Shown one piece after another: positions 42,630-52,127 of a stretch of DNA of 64,000 nt (positions are counted from its first letter, which is position 1; every line of letters begins with the position of its first letter). Below the pieces are notes generated by a model. It worked only from the letters and a program-made list of their open reading frames with translations. It did no database searches and was not told where the DNA came from. Location of the stretch: NCBI RefSeq assembly GCF_023746555.1, contig NZ_CP098755.1, forward strand, positions 5,047,001-5,111,000. Reading direction: 5' to 3'. A program made the translations under genes and the position numbers. Source of the DNA: Brevibacillus ruminantium. Its GTDB lineage: Bacteria; Bacillota; Bacilli; Brevibacillales; Brevibacillaceae.

Positions 42630-45182
42630 TTATAAGTTATAGGCTTTGGCCAGCAGGACGACGACCTCGGCCCGCGTAGCTCTGCCCTGCGGTTTAAATA
42701 TTTGTCCGTATCCACTGATCCACTTTTTCGCTACCAGCGCTTCGACTGCCGGGGATGCCCAATGGCTGGTCGGCAAATCGGCAAAAGATGAGGTGCTGCG
42801 TTTGTAAAGCAACAGATCATTGGCTCTAGCCACCATCAGCGCCATTTCTGCCCGCGTAATCGACTGGTCAGGCGAAATGGTACCGTTGGGGTAGCCCTGA
42901 ATAATCCCAAGCTTGTGGGCGGTCAACAGGTTTCCGTAGGCCCAGTGTTTGGTGGTGAGGTCCCCAAACGGACTTGCCCCGGTGTAAGGGACGATATTGA
43001 TCCCTTTCGCCCTCATGGACTGAATCAGCATCGTCGCAAACTGGCCGCGCGTAACCGGGTTGTCCGGTTGGAAGGTTGCGTCGTCAAAGCCTTTGACCAC
43101 TCCCTTGCGGCTTAATCTGGCGATGTCGCTCTTGGCCCAGTGAGAGCTGATGTCCCGATAACCTTCGATGAGAGGCTGCTTCGTCACAGTCAGCCGGTAT
43201 GTCTCGTATTTGAATGGAACAAAGCTGTTCAGCTTGATGTAGTACTTTCCGGGTTTGAGTTTCATCCCGAGCACTTCTTTTCCCTGATCGGACAACTGGG
43301 CGACATCGTTTGTCGAATACAGGGCGTAGTTCAGCGTATCGGCTCCGTACAGTTCTAGCCGCACACCACTCGATACCGGGATTATCGGCGCCTTGATGCT
43401 GACATAGGATTCAGACTCGACTGTAAAGTAGAACCAGTCCTGATCTTCATGGGTTGGCAGGGTACCAATCATCATCGTACCGCCAGCTAGTGGAGACGCC
43501 TGTCGATAGGTATCGTTGGGCTCATTGGTGTCCTTCACGACCGGGGTGAAGCTAAGGTCGAGTTTATATTCGCCATTTACCTGATTTTTCCAATATTCTG
43601 TAAGGCGAATGTAGTATTTTCCCGGCGACACTTCTTTCTCTGCACGTTCTGTCGGGTCATTCCGGTCGCCTGTATCATACTCCTCCCAGCCCTCTCCTTC
43701 CTTCCCGATCTTCATGTTCAAGTCAATTCGCTTGGTATCTGCTGTGACGGTTACCTTTAACCGCCCGTATTCACGCACATAGTAAGAAAACCAGTCTTCG
43801 TCTCCTTCTACGTGGAAATTGCCAATGACCGAAATCTGGTTCCCGACAAGGGGCCTGGCGGTATCGATGGTATTATTCGGTTCATAGCGGTCCGGGTTGA
43901 TCAAAAACCGGCTCGTCATAAGATAGGTAAACGCATTGACACCGCCGCTTCGCTCCATTTTGATATACATTCTTCCCGCTTTTGCCGGTACGGTCAATGT
44001 ATCCCCGTTCCCGACGTAATACGTAGAGGGATCGCGGTTTTCGGAAAAAAAGGAGATCGCCAAAGGCGCGGGCAGAGGGGACGTAACCGTTGTGACAAAC
44101 GTCACCTTTCCGTCATAGGGTATGTCCATGAAATACCAATCGACAACGTCTTGCTCAGACAGTTGTGCACGAAGCTGTGATTCGATCGGAAATGCCTTGG
44201 CCTGACTTCGCGTGTTGTTTGGCTCATGAAAATCAAGCGATTGTTTTTCCGTTAGCAAATCACCAAGGTTCACCATACCATAGCCGGTTTGACGGTCCCA
44301 TCCCCGTTCACCCAAATCAAAGGCTGTCTGATACAGCATCTGCCTGATATCCAGTGGCGTCATATTGGGGTATCGTGCAAGCAGCAATGCGGCTGCCCCC
44401 GCCACCTGGGGAGCGGCAGCAGAGGTGCCGCTGAATGTTCCGTATTTTCCGTTCGGCTTGGTCGTATAAATGTTGAACCCCGGAGCGACGAGATTCAGCT
44501 CCGGACCCGTATTGGAGTCATGCAAGGGAGTAAGGTTGTCGCGGACAGCCCCTACTGCCACCACCGTGGGATAAGCAGCCGGATACGCCACCCGGTTGGC
44601 TTCATTGCCGCTGGCGGCAACGACCAGGACTCCACTTGCTTCGGCACGCAGAACGGCGGCCGTCAGCGATTTGGAGTAGGACATGCTGCTCACCGACATC
44701 AGAATGATTTTCGCTCCGCGATCAATCGCCGTTTGGATTCCTTTAGCCAAAAGCTCCACGTCTGTCTCGCCGTATTTATCTAATACCTTTATCGGTAAAA
44801 TTCTTGCGTTCCACAAGACTCCGGAAACCCCGATCCCGTTGTTTCCCCGCGCTGCCAGTACTCCCGTGACAGCCGTTCCATGTCCGTTCAGGCTGTCGTC
44901 CTGTGCTGATTTGGAAGGATTCACCAGATTGACTCCCGGTAAAAGGTTCCCTTGCAGATCGGGGTGATTGTAGTCCACCCCCGTATCCAGGACAGCAATC
45001 TTGATCAATTGATTTCCCGTCGCGAGCTTCCAGGCTGCATCTGCCCCGATCAGCTTCAAATGAGTTTGGTTGTTTATGTAACGATCATTCGTAAGCGCCG
45101 CTGCCTCTACTCTTTGTGTTCCTGCAAACAGGATGGACATCGCCATTGCAAAGGCAAGAAACGTCGTCAGTATTCTTTTCAT
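42630..45182 (-). CDS. Subtilase (S8) with PPC-like domains and three SLH domains
   Basis: S-layer-anchored surface protease of about 850 residues. Start MKRILTTFLAFAMA (45182) with SD GGAAGGA. Signal peptide to about 27, no I9 propeptide. Catalytic triad: Asp in IAVLDTGVDYNHPD, His in NGHGTAVTGV, Ser in FSGTSAAAPQVAG, with oxyanion Asn in VVAASGNEA. Three EPNNT/EPNDT-type PPC repeats (about 325-660) follow, then three SLH motifs (SSHWAKSDIARLSRKGVVKG, TKHWAYGNLL, TSHWASPAVEAL). SLH domains bind pyruvylated wall polymer, so the enzyme stays at the surface. Confidence 0.95.
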   Translation of the reverse strand: MKRILTTFLAFAMAMSILFAGTQRVEAAALTNDRYINNQTHLKLIGADAAWKLATGNQLIKIAVLDTGVDYNHPDLQGNLLPGVNLVNPSKSAQDDSLNGHGTAVTGVLAARGNNGIGVSGVLWNARILPIKVLDKYGETDVELLAKGIQTAIDRGAKIILMSVSSMSYSKSLTAAVLRAEASGVLVVAASGNEANRVAYPAAYPTVVAVGAVRDNLTPLHDSNTGPELNLVAPGFNIYTTKPNGKYGTFSGTSAAAPQVAGAAALLLARYPNMTPLDIRQMLYQTAFDLGERGWDRQTGYGMVNLGDLLTEKQSLDFHEPNNTRSQAKAFPIESQLRAQLSEQDVVDWYFMDIPYDGKVTFVTTVTSPLPAPLAISFFSENRDPSTYYVGNGDTLTVPAKAGRMYIKMERSGGVNAFTYLMTSRFLINPDRYEPNNTIDTARPLVGNQISVIGNFHVEGDEDWFSYYVREYGRLKVTVTADTKRIDLNMKIGKEGEGWEEYDTGDRNDPTERAEKEVSPGKYYIRLTEYWKNQVNGEYKLDLSFTPVVKDTNEPNDTYRQASPLAGGTMMIGTLPTHEDQDWFYFTVESESYVSIKAPIIPVSSGVRLELYGADTLNYALYSTNDVAQLSDQGKEVLGMKLKPGKYYIKLNSFVPFKYETYRLTVTKQPLIEGYRDISSHWAKSDIARLSRKGVVKGFDDATFQPDNPVTRGQFATMLIQSMRAKGINIVPYTGASPFGDLTTKHWAYGNLLTAHKLGIIQGYPNGTISPDQSITRAEMALMVARANDLLLYKRSTSSFADLPTSHWASPAVEALVAKKWISGYGQIFKPQGRATRAEVVVLLAKAYNL

Positions 45183-45374
45183 AAAAAACAGTCCTTCCAC
45201 CCCTTTCTCTTCACAAGAAAAAAGGCATGTAGGTCAGGCCTCTCCTCTGCAAGCAAAGAAGCTCCGCTCCCTCTTATATAGTTATTCTATTCATTTAGCA
45301 TAGCGGAACGAAAGAGAGAAACGCAACCCTGTCCCAGCCAATTGCTGGAATATCAGTATCAAACAGAAGAAGTG

Positions 45375-45404
45375 AAAAACCCCCTCTCGCAGTGCGAAAG
45401 GGGG
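45375..45404 (-). terminator. Intrinsic terminator of the SLAP cluster
   Basis: CCCCCTCTCGC / GCGAAAGGGGG stem with a five-U tail on the minus strand (45375-45404). Confidence 0.9.
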
Positions 45405-45411
45405 AATCTCC

Positions 45412-46392
45412 TTACTGCAGGAATCCTTTTGGCTTCGTTGCATCAAACACAGTAGGTTCCTTTTTCTGTTGAGTTGCTTTCGGAATAAAGACTGTGCAAT
45501 CCTCAATCGACACACCCTCTTTGAGGATGGAGGTCGCCGGAATTTGAAAAGCAATGATACGATAATCTTTTGGATCCACCTTCATATTTTCCAGCGTATA
45601 GCTGACGCGTGCGACCGTGTCGCCGTTCTGGTCATTGATGATGATCGGAACTTCAGTGAATTCCAGACGTTTGTCCAGACCGTTACGGAACAGTACCACT
45701 ACTTTAATACTGCCATTTTCCGCTTCCTTCAGACCCAGTGCCTTCAGGTCTACTTTGCCTTCCTCCACCGGATTAGCAGCTAATTGTTGACGGTAGTATT
45801 CGATTTCATCCATCTCAATTTCTCCTCCTGCAAATAAAGATTCACCCGATTTTTTCTCCGGTTTCCGGTAGCCCAGGGTAAGCGGGGTCTCCTTCTCCGG
45901 CAGATTGCTGAACTCGTTCCAGCGGAATAAGAACTCGCATGGACGGCTGGACTCATCACCAATCGGTCCAAACGTCATCATTTCGAAGTTCTTGCTGGCT
46001 ACCACTTCCCCTTCGGGTGTGATCAGGGTCAGCGGCAGTGTATCAAGCAGTACGCTGTTCTCCGTTGCATTGCGGATATAAGTTAAAACGAGATAACCAT
46101 CCTGCGTAACCTGCGTATAGAAAGGAAAAATCCCTACTTCATCACGGACGACAGGCGGCAGCTCATCATGAATATAACGGAGCAGCTCTGCTTCCTGTTC
46201 TTCGAGCGCATCCCATGGACCATGCAAGCTTACAAACAGCTCCTTCGACGGCAGCCGATTGGCTGATTGCTCCGGATCTTCAATCCCAGACACGCCAAGA
46301 TAAAGCTCCGTGTGCAGGTTTTCATGGATATCCTCGCGCACTTGCTCCAGACTTTCCTTGGAGCCAAACCAATTCTCCAATAACCAACTCAT
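45412..46392 (-). CDS. SLAP-family S-layer assembly protein, divergent member
   Basis: 326 residues. Resembles the accessory-Sec S-layer assembly (SlaP) group: two repeats each with NGTDK-type beta pattern, here VLTYIRNATENSVLLDTLPL and VVVLFRNGLDKRLEFTEVP. The N-terminus (MSWLLENWFGSKESLEQV) is amphipathic, with no signal peptide. SD GAGGAGG. Third of three related genes. In B. anthracis SlaP works with SecA2 in S-layer export, but no SecA2 is in this window. Function here is inferred from family. Confidence 0.7.
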   Translation of the reverse strand: MSWLLENWFGSKESLEQVREDIHENLHTELYLGVSGIEDPEQSANRLPSKELFVSLHGPWDALEEQEAELLRYIHDELPPVVRDEVGIFPFYTQVTQDGYLVLTYIRNATENSVLLDTLPLTLITPEGEVVASKNFEMMTFGPIGDESSRPCEFLFRWNEFSNLPEKETPLTLGYRKPEKKSGESLFAGGEIEMDEIEYYRQQLAANPVEEGKVDLKALGLKEAENGSIKVVVLFRNGLDKRLEFTEVPIIINDQNGDTVARVSYTLENMKVDPKDYRIIAFQIPATSILKEGVSIEDCTVFIPKATQQKKEPTVFDATKPKGFLQ

Positions 46393-46438
46393 GCAGTATC
46401 CTCCTCATACCACAGCAATACGTCATCCTGCTCTCGTC

Positions 46439-47416
46439 TTATGTGGTAATTTCCATGTACCAATCGCGCAGATTTGCATCCTTTTTTTTGATGATCTCTG
46501 CAGGGAAAACAACCATCCAGGGACGGCTTGTTTTGGAACGTACCCGAATCTTCTTGGCGTCAATCATACCGGATGCCACCAAATCCCCGCCTTCTTTTTC
46601 ATAGACGGCGATTTTCAATACCTTCGGATTGAAATCCGAGAAGCGGCCATTGCGGAACAACAACCCGATCACCAGGCGGCCATCTTTGGTTTTGCCGATA
46701 TCAAACCCGGTAATTTCCACGGATCCGGCTTTCAGCGGCGGCAATGTGTAGGCAATCGCCTCCAAGCGATCTTTCTGGCGCGCTGTCATCCGCGCTTCCA
46801 TCTCCGGATCCAACTCCAGTTCATTCGGCCATACGTACGGGCTTTTTACTCCGTGCAACATGACTTTCCAATTTTGGAAATCAAAATTATCGTGCAGAAA
46901 GCTCTCAGCCGGGAAGTGTACTTCCCAAGGACGGCTGCTGAATGGCGGAATCGTCCCCAGATCACTCAGATCCAAACGCATGCGGGCAAATGGAGTGTCG
47001 TCCAAATAAACGGTCAGGCGAATCTTGCGGAAGCTGACCGGGGTTGGCGAACCGTTGCGGAAAAACATCGCCACGGTAACACCGCCTTGAGGCTGTGGCA
47101 TCAAGCTAAAGCCTGTCACACCCACCATCCCCAATGTCATCTTCGGAAGTTCCGCTTGCAGAAAACGAAGCGTGTACTTCTTTTCATTATCCAATTGGGC
47201 TTCCCATTCCGGGTGCAAAGACAGCTCGGTGTTTACTTTGATGCCTGGTTCAGTCGCTTCTGGAGCCGCTTCCTGAGATACTGGCTCCTCTTTCGTGATT
47301 TCCAGCTCATCCAGCTCGTTTAAATCAACCAGGGATTCCTCCCGAAGTTCCTTCTTCAGCTCTTCTTCAGAGACTTTTTGGTCTTGTTTCACCAGGTTTT
47401 TAAAAAAAGAAAACAT
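46439..47416 (-). CDS. SLAP-repeat S-layer assembly protein
   Basis: 325 residues from MFSFFKNLVKQDQK (47416; SD AGGAGG six bases away). N-terminal acidic helical tail (EELKKELREESLVDLNELDE) then two homologous repeats: LSLHPEWEAQL...MFFRNGSPTPVSFRK...RPWEVHFPAESFL and LELDPEMEARM...LLFRNGRFSDFNPK...RPWMVVFPAEII. This two-repeat (SLAP_DUP) layout is that of accessory Sec system S-layer assembly proteins. No signal peptide, so it is cytosolic or membrane-peripheral. Clear paralogue of its upstream neighbour. Confidence 0.85.
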   Translation of the reverse strand: MFSFFKNLVKQDQKVSEEELKKELREESLVDLNELDELEITKEEPVSQEAAPEATEPGIKVNTELSLHPEWEAQLDNEKKYTLRFLQAELPKMTLGMVGVTGFSLMPQPQGGVTVAMFFRNGSPTPVSFRKIRLTVYLDDTPFARMRLDLSDLGTIPPFSSRPWEVHFPAESFLHDNFDFQNWKVMLHGVKSPYVWPNELELDPEMEARMTARQKDRLEAIAYTLPPLKAGSVEITGFDIGKTKDGRLVIGLLFRNGRFSDFNPKVLKIAVYEKEGGDLVASGMIDAKKIRVRSKTSRPWMVVFPAEIIKKKDANLRDWYMEITT

Positions 47417-47509
47417 GTACATCCTCCTCACCTGTCCGCGCAACGAACGATGACTTTTTTCTATGATAAAGGTTTTGGGCGATCTGGGTCAAATCAGAAA
47501 CGGCAAGGA

Positions 47510-48454
47510 TCAGGATCCCTGCGGAAAGCTTACCTTCCATCTGGACAGATCCGGCTCTTCTATCAGTATGCTCTCTTTTGGAAAGATGAACATCCATGGT
47601 TTGCTGGTGTTTGCACGAACCGTCAATCCGTTCAGTTCAAAAAGGCCGACGGCAACCTGCTGCCCTGCCGCATCATGCAGAGCGAGCGGAAGCTTGTCAA
47701 GAGTGAGAGACTCAGTCGAGCCGTTGCGGATCAGCAGCATGGCGTGCAGCGATCCTTCATCAGAACGGCGAATCTGGACGCTTTGGATATTTACCTCTCC
47801 CTCTTTTAATGCCGGGAGACGCTTGGCAAGCTCAATCAGCGATTGCTTCTGCTGGTCATTCAACGCGCGAATCCAGGATTCTTCCAGCTCCAGCTGCTGA
47901 GGCAGCACCATCTTTTTCTGTGCCAGTTCAAAAGCAATCTTCCAGTTCTTGAGCAGGACGTCTCTTTTGAGGAAGTTTTCGCTGGTGAAGACAAAGGCCC
48001 AAGGGCGAGCCGAGTGAGGCGGAATTTCGCCCACCTCCGACATATCAAACTCCTGGCGCGCAAACAGTTCGTCTTCGTCAAACAAGACAACAAGGGTCAT
48101 CTTTTGCAAACGCACAAGTTTGTCTGTGCCATTGCGCAGAAAAGCCGTTACTTCAATCCCTTGTTCATGAGGGACCAGAGACAGGCCTGTAATCGAAATA
48201 TTATCGGACTGAATCGGTGGCAGCTCCTGTGCCGTAAAGGACAATGCATATTTGGCTGAAGCATTTAGTTGCTTTTCCCACGACTCATGGAGTGAAAGAG
48301 GGGTAGCCCCTGCGCCAGTCTCGTGCTTTTTCGCTGGTTTTTCATCGGCCAACCCCGATTGTTCTGCGGACAACACGGACTCCTCGCGCAACTGTTTCTT
48401 TATTTCTTCCGGTGTCGGCGTTTTTCCCATAAAGTTCTTTAAAAAGGATAACAT
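47510..48454 (-). CDS. SLAP-repeat S-layer assembly protein
   Basis: 314 residues, start MLSFLKNFMGKTPTPEE with a nearby SD (GGGAG). Same plan as the next gene: N-terminal EEIKKQLREESVLSAEQS tail, then repeats with LSLHESWEKQL...AFLRNGTDKLVRLQK...RPWAFVFTSENFL and LELEESWIRAL...LLIRNGSTESLTLDK...KPWMFIFPKESIL. First of the three-gene cluster, which ends at the terminator at 45375. The match of MFSFFKNL and MLSFLKNF openings shows recent duplication of the pair. Confidence 0.85.
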   Translation of the reverse strand: MLSFLKNFMGKTPTPEEIKKQLREESVLSAEQSGLADEKPAKKHETGAGATPLSLHESWEKQLNASAKYALSFTAQELPPIQSDNISITGLSLVPHEQGIEVTAFLRNGTDKLVRLQKMTLVVLFDEDELFARQEFDMSEVGEIPPHSARPWAFVFTSENFLKRDVLLKNWKIAFELAQKKMVLPQQLELEESWIRALNDQQKQSLIELAKRLPALKEGEVNIQSVQIRRSDEGSLHAMLLIRNGSTESLTLDKLPLALHDAAGQQVAVGLFELNGLTVRANTSKPWMFIFPKESILIEEPDLSRWKVSFPQGS

Positions 48455-48640
48455 ATCGTCGCTCCCAACTTGTCTCTACATCTATATAGACATATAGAGA
48501 TACTGTTCGTTTTCCACTATAGCATAGTGAAACTTCATTGCAACATCGAAAACTTGGTATCCAGGTACCGGATGGCATAAATCTTTCCATCTCTATTATT
48601 TAACGCACCAGAAGCAAAAGAGTCGCGGAAAATATGCGAG

Positions 48641-48674
48641 AAAAGGTCAGCCGCAGAAATCAGGCTGACCTTTT
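48641..48674. terminator. Bidirectional terminator of the sugar-acid operon
   Basis: AAAAGGTCAGCC / GGCTGACCTTTT stem; ends the operon on the minus strand. Confidence 0.9.
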
Positions 48675-48702
48675 CTCTATCATCATCGAAAAAAACCAAC
48701 GA

Positions 48703-49851
48703 TTACCACTCGGCCACAGAGCCATCCTGGTGGCGCCAGACCGGGTTTTTCCAGTTGTGTCCTTCTTCTGCTGCCCGTTTAACCACTTCTTCGTTGATCG
48801 TGATCCCAAGCCCCGGACCTTTCGGAATATCCACATAGCCATCCCGGTACTGGAACACCTGCGGATCGGCCAAGTAGTCCAGCAAATCGCTTCCTTTGTT
48901 GTAATGAATCCCCAGGCTTTGCTCCTGAATGATTGCATTGGGCGTGCAGGCATCAAGCTGCAGGCAGGATGCGAGCGCGATCGGTCCCAGCGGACAATGC
49001 GGAGCCACCGAGACGTCAAAAGCCTCTGCCATCGCTGCGATCTTCTTCACCTCAAGAATCCCGCCCGCATGCGAAAGATCAGGCTGGATGATATCCACAT
49101 ACCCGTCCATCAGGATTTGCTTGAAGCCCCAGCGCGTATACTGGCGCTCGCCGGTCGCGATTGGCGTGGTCGTGTGGCGCGCGATTTCCCGCAGCGCTTC
49201 GTTGTTCTCCGGAAGGACCGGCTCCTCGATAAACATCGGACGGTACGGCTCCAGCTCCTTGGCGAGAATTTTGGCCATCGTCTTGTGCACACGCCCGTGA
49301 AAATCAATGCCGATGCCGACATCCGGTCCAACCGCTTCCCGCACAGCCGCGATCCGGTTGACGGCGGCCTCCACTTTTGAATGGGTATCGAAATAATCCA
49401 GCTCTTCTGTCGCATTCATTTTTACAGCGGTGAAGCCGGCTCTTACCTTTTCCAAGGCCGCCTCGGCTACATCGCTGGGCCGATCGCCGCCGATCCAGGA
49501 ATAAATGCGAACCTTGTCGCGAGCTGCTCCTCCCAGCATTTCATAGACAGGCATATTGTAGAACTTCCCTTTGATATCCCACAGCGCCTGTTCGATGCCG
49601 GAGAGCGCGCTCGTCAAAATCGGGCCCCCGCGGTAAAATCCACCCCGATACAGGACCTGGAAATGATCCTCGATGCGCAGCGGATCCTTTCCGATTAAAT
49701 AGTCGGCCAGTTCATTTACACAGGCTTCCACGGTGCTGGCGCGCCCTTCGACGATTGGCTCGCCCCAGCCCTCGATTCCTGCATCCGTGTCGATTTTCAG
49801 AAAGAGCCAACGAGGCTGTACTTTGTACAAAGTAAGCTTGGTAATTTTCAC
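48703..49851 (-). CDS. dgoD: D-galactonate dehydratase-like enolase-superfamily enzyme
   Basis: 382-residue mandelate-racemase-group enzyme that removes water from a sugar acid to a 2-keto-3-deoxy acid. Metal and catalytic segments: GIDFHGRVHK (Asp), MFIEEPVLPEN (Glu), ATGERQYTRWGFK (Glu) and SVAPHCPLGPIA (His). The motif set is that of DgoD. The substrate could instead be another sugar acid (for example gluconate or mannonate). Last gene of the operon, behind the LarA-like gene by 15 bases. No KDPGal kinase or aldolase is linked here. Confidence 0.82.
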   Translation of the reverse strand: MKITKLTLYKVQPRWLFLKIDTDAGIEGWGEPIVEGRASTVEACVNELADYLIGKDPLRIEDHFQVLYRGGFYRGGPILTSALSGIEQALWDIKGKFYNMPVYEMLGGAARDKVRIYSWIGGDRPSDVAEAALEKVRAGFTAVKMNATEELDYFDTHSKVEAAVNRIAAVREAVGPDVGIGIDFHGRVHKTMAKILAKELEPYRPMFIEEPVLPENNEALREIARHTTTPIATGERQYTRWGFKQILMDGYVDIIQPDLSHAGGILEVKKIAAMAEAFDVSVAPHCPLGPIALASCLQLDACTPNAIIQEQSLGIHYNKGSDLLDYLADPQVFQYRDGYVDIPKGPGLGITINEEVVKRAAEEGHNWKNPVWRHQDGSVAEW

Positions 49852-49866
49852 GGGAGTCCCTTCCTT

Positions 49867-51129
49867 CTATAGCAATTTTCCTGTTTCGGCAAATTCCCAT
49901 TCATAGGGTTCGCTCAGGACGCGGATTGCCGGATTCGCTTTTGCTTGTTCCAGCAGCGCTTCGGAGATTTCGATCTCGCCGAGCTGCAACGTATTTTTGA
50001 TGCGCACCAGCTTGACCTGATGGAAATCCAGAATGTTACAGGTTTTAATCGCGGCCCGGATCGCATCCCGGTCATCCGCCAGCGTCGTCGCAATCTTGGT
50101 CGGAGCGACGACGGTAGAGGTCAGTCCGTTGGCATAGGTTTTTTCCAAATCCATCTTGTCGACCAGCCGCTGTGTGGTAAAGTCAGCTGTGCCGATCCCA
50201 TTGGCGTTTCCTTCCGTCTCCTCGGTCAGATCCAGCACGACCATCTTGTTTACCTGCGGTCCGCCATGTGCAAACGGCGTGGGATAACGACCGGTAATAT
50301 TGGGGTCCATCCCGTCGCCGCTGATGTTTTTCCCGATCTCGTCGATCACCAGCACATCGATCTGGTCAAACATGATCTTTGGCAGCAGATTTTTCGCTTC
50401 TTTCAGCAGCTCTACCTCCACGGCTTCCATCTCCGCTGCCGGAACCGCCACGACCTTGGCAACTTTGTCAAAGGCATTTTCCACCGTGCCTACGCCAAAC
50501 AGAATAGGCAGCTTTTCCATCATCATCCGGGCCATCGCCGGCACATTTTCCGCCATATGGCCAAAGCCGAGCTGGTGACAAGCCTCCGCTCCCTTCTGTT
50601 TGCCCAGGCCGATGCTGATCATCTTCAGCAAGCCGCTTTCGACAGGACCGCGAAACGCCGTGTGCGGCTTGATCCGGTTGATCACGACGATGCCGTCTGC
50701 CTTGGCCGCATACTTGTCGATATAGACAGGCAAGCCATTGGGCAGCGAACCGATCTGGTCCACCTCCATCGTAGAGCGGATTTCGGCGCCGACGCTCTCT
50801 TCGGTTACCCCGAGATGACGCAGGACGGCAATCTGCCCCTCTGCTGTTGCCCCGCCATGACTGCCCATACTGGGGACGATAAACGGTTTGCCGCCACGCC
50901 GCTTGATCATCTCCACCGTCAATCGGGTCAGGGTGACAATCTGATCCACACCGCGGCTGCCCACGGCAATCGCGATCTCCATCCCCGGTTGAATCATGCT
51001 CTCTACCTTGGCCAGCTCTGTCTGCAAAGCCTCATCCAGATTCGTCAGACAGTCGGCCGGAAAAGACTGCTGAATCCGCACCATGCGCGGAATCGGAATA
51101 TGTTTGACCAATTCATGGAGAATGCTCAT
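49867..51129 (-). CDS. LarA-like (DUF2088) nickel-dependent racemase/epimerase family protein
   Basis: 420 residues of the lactate-racemase superfamily. Signature stretches are VPSMGSHGGATAEGQI, INRIKPHTAFRGPVESG, MISIGLGKQKGAEACHQLG and GADFT-type GIGTADFTTQRL. Known members racemise lactate or malate or epimerise D-gluconate at C2 using a nickel-pincer nucleotide. Setting here (gluconokinase, 6-phosphogluconate dehydrogenase, sugar-acid dehydratase) points to a sugar acid such as mannonate/gluconate. Cofactor genes larB, larC and larE are not in the window. Substrate is inference. Confidence 0.75.
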   Translation of the reverse strand: MSILHELVKHIPIPRMVRIQQSFPADCLTNLDEALQTELAKVESMIQPGMEIAIAVGSRGVDQIVTLTRLTVEMIKRRGGKPFIVPSMGSHGGATAEGQIAVLRHLGVTEESVGAEIRSTMEVDQIGSLPNGLPVYIDKYAAKADGIVVINRIKPHTAFRGPVESGLLKMISIGLGKQKGAEACHQLGFGHMAENVPAMARMMMEKLPILFGVGTVENAFDKVAKVVAVPAAEMEAVEVELLKEAKNLLPKIMFDQIDVLVIDEIGKNISGDGMDPNITGRYPTPFAHGGPQVNKMVVLDLTEETEGNANGIGTADFTTQRLVDKMDLEKTYANGLTSTVVAPTKIATTLADDRDAIRAAIKTCNILDFHQVKLVRIKNTLQLGEIEISEALLEQAKANPAIRVLSEPYEWEFAETGKLL

Positions 51130-51159
51130 CTTCCCTTCTCCCTTCTGTGATCAGCCTGA

Positions 51160-52065
51160 TCAGGATTCGTCTGCACTGACGACGGCGTGCCCGCCAAATT
51201 CATTGCGCAAAGCGGCAACCACCTTGCCCGCAAAGGTGTCTTCCTGCAGGGAGCGGTAGCGCATCAACAGTGACAGGGCAATGACTGGGGTCGCCACCTG
51301 GTAGTCGAGGGCCGTCTCAATCGTCCACTTGCCTTCACCGGAGGAATGCATGACACCGCGAATCTTGTCCAGGCGCTCGTCTTTGGAAAACGCGTTTTGC
51401 ATCAGCTCCATCAGCCAGCTGCGGATGACCGAGCCGTTGTTCCAGACCGTCGCCACCTCTTCATAATCATAGGTGTACGGCCCTTTTTCCAATACCTCAA
51501 AGCCTTCCGCGATCGCCTGCATCATGCCGTACTCGATCCCGTTGTGGACCATTTTCAAAAAGTGGCCGCTGCCCGCCTCACCGGTGTACAAGCAGCCGTT
51601 GGGGACAGCCAGCTTGATGAACAGCCCTTCCAGCTTGTCATACGCGCTTTTGGGACCGCCGATCATCAGACAAAGCCCGTTCAGTGCGCCACTGGTGCCG
51701 CCGCTGGAGCCCACATCGAGAAAATCGACGCCCAAAGCGGCCAGTTCCTCATGTCTGCGAACCGAATCCTTGAAATGCGAGTTACCACCATCAATCACAA
51801 TATCGCCGGAGCGCAGATGCGGTTTGATTTTCGCCAGTACTTCATCCACCGCAGAGCCCGCCGGAATCATCATCCAAAATGCGCGCGGAGTCGCAAGTGT
51901 CTGCACCAGTGTCTCCACATCCTCATAGACAGGAACGCCAGCCTCCTTTGCCTCAGCCAGACGTTCTGCGCTGATGTCAAAGGCAGATACCTCCGCCTGA
52001 TGCCGCTTCATATTCAGCACCAAGTTCATTCCCATTTTGCCAAGTCCAATTACTCCGATATGCAT
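51160..52065 (-). CDS. gnd: 6-phosphogluconate dehydrogenase, short decarboxylating form
   Basis: Oxidises and decarboxylates 6-phosphogluconate to ribulose 5-phosphate. The 301-residue protein is the short YqeC-type form, often NAD-dependent. Motifs: IGVIGLGKMGMNLVLN, VDGGNSHFKDSVR, GVDFLDVGSSGGTSGA and AGSGHFLKMVHNGIEYGMMQ with catalytic Lys and Asn. The normal long Gnd has about 470 residues. Gluconokinase in the same operon makes its substrate. Confidence 0.92.
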   Translation of the reverse strand: MHIGVIGLGKMGMNLVLNMKRHQAEVSAFDISAERLAEAKEAGVPVYEDVETLVQTLATPRAFWMMIPAGSAVDEVLAKIKPHLRSGDIVIDGGNSHFKDSVRRHEELAALGVDFLDVGSSGGTSGALNGLCLMIGGPKSAYDKLEGLFIKLAVPNGCLYTGEAGSGHFLKMVHNGIEYGMMQAIAEGFEVLEKGPYTYDYEEVATVWNNGSVIRSWLMELMQNAFSKDERLDKIRGVMHSSGEGKWTIETALDYQVATPVIALSLLMRYRSLQEDTFAGKVVAALRNEFGGHAVVSADES

Positions 52066-52127
52066 AACGTTTTCTCCTTCTCACAAATTCATTTCCCCGT
52101 AACGAAGAGCATCACTCTTTTCCCCTG

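Noticed and set aside
48473-48500. TCTCTA ... TAGAGA imperfect palindrome before the first SLAP gene
   Set aside because: Inner bases do not pair consistently and the region is AT-rich; it may just overlap a -10 region.
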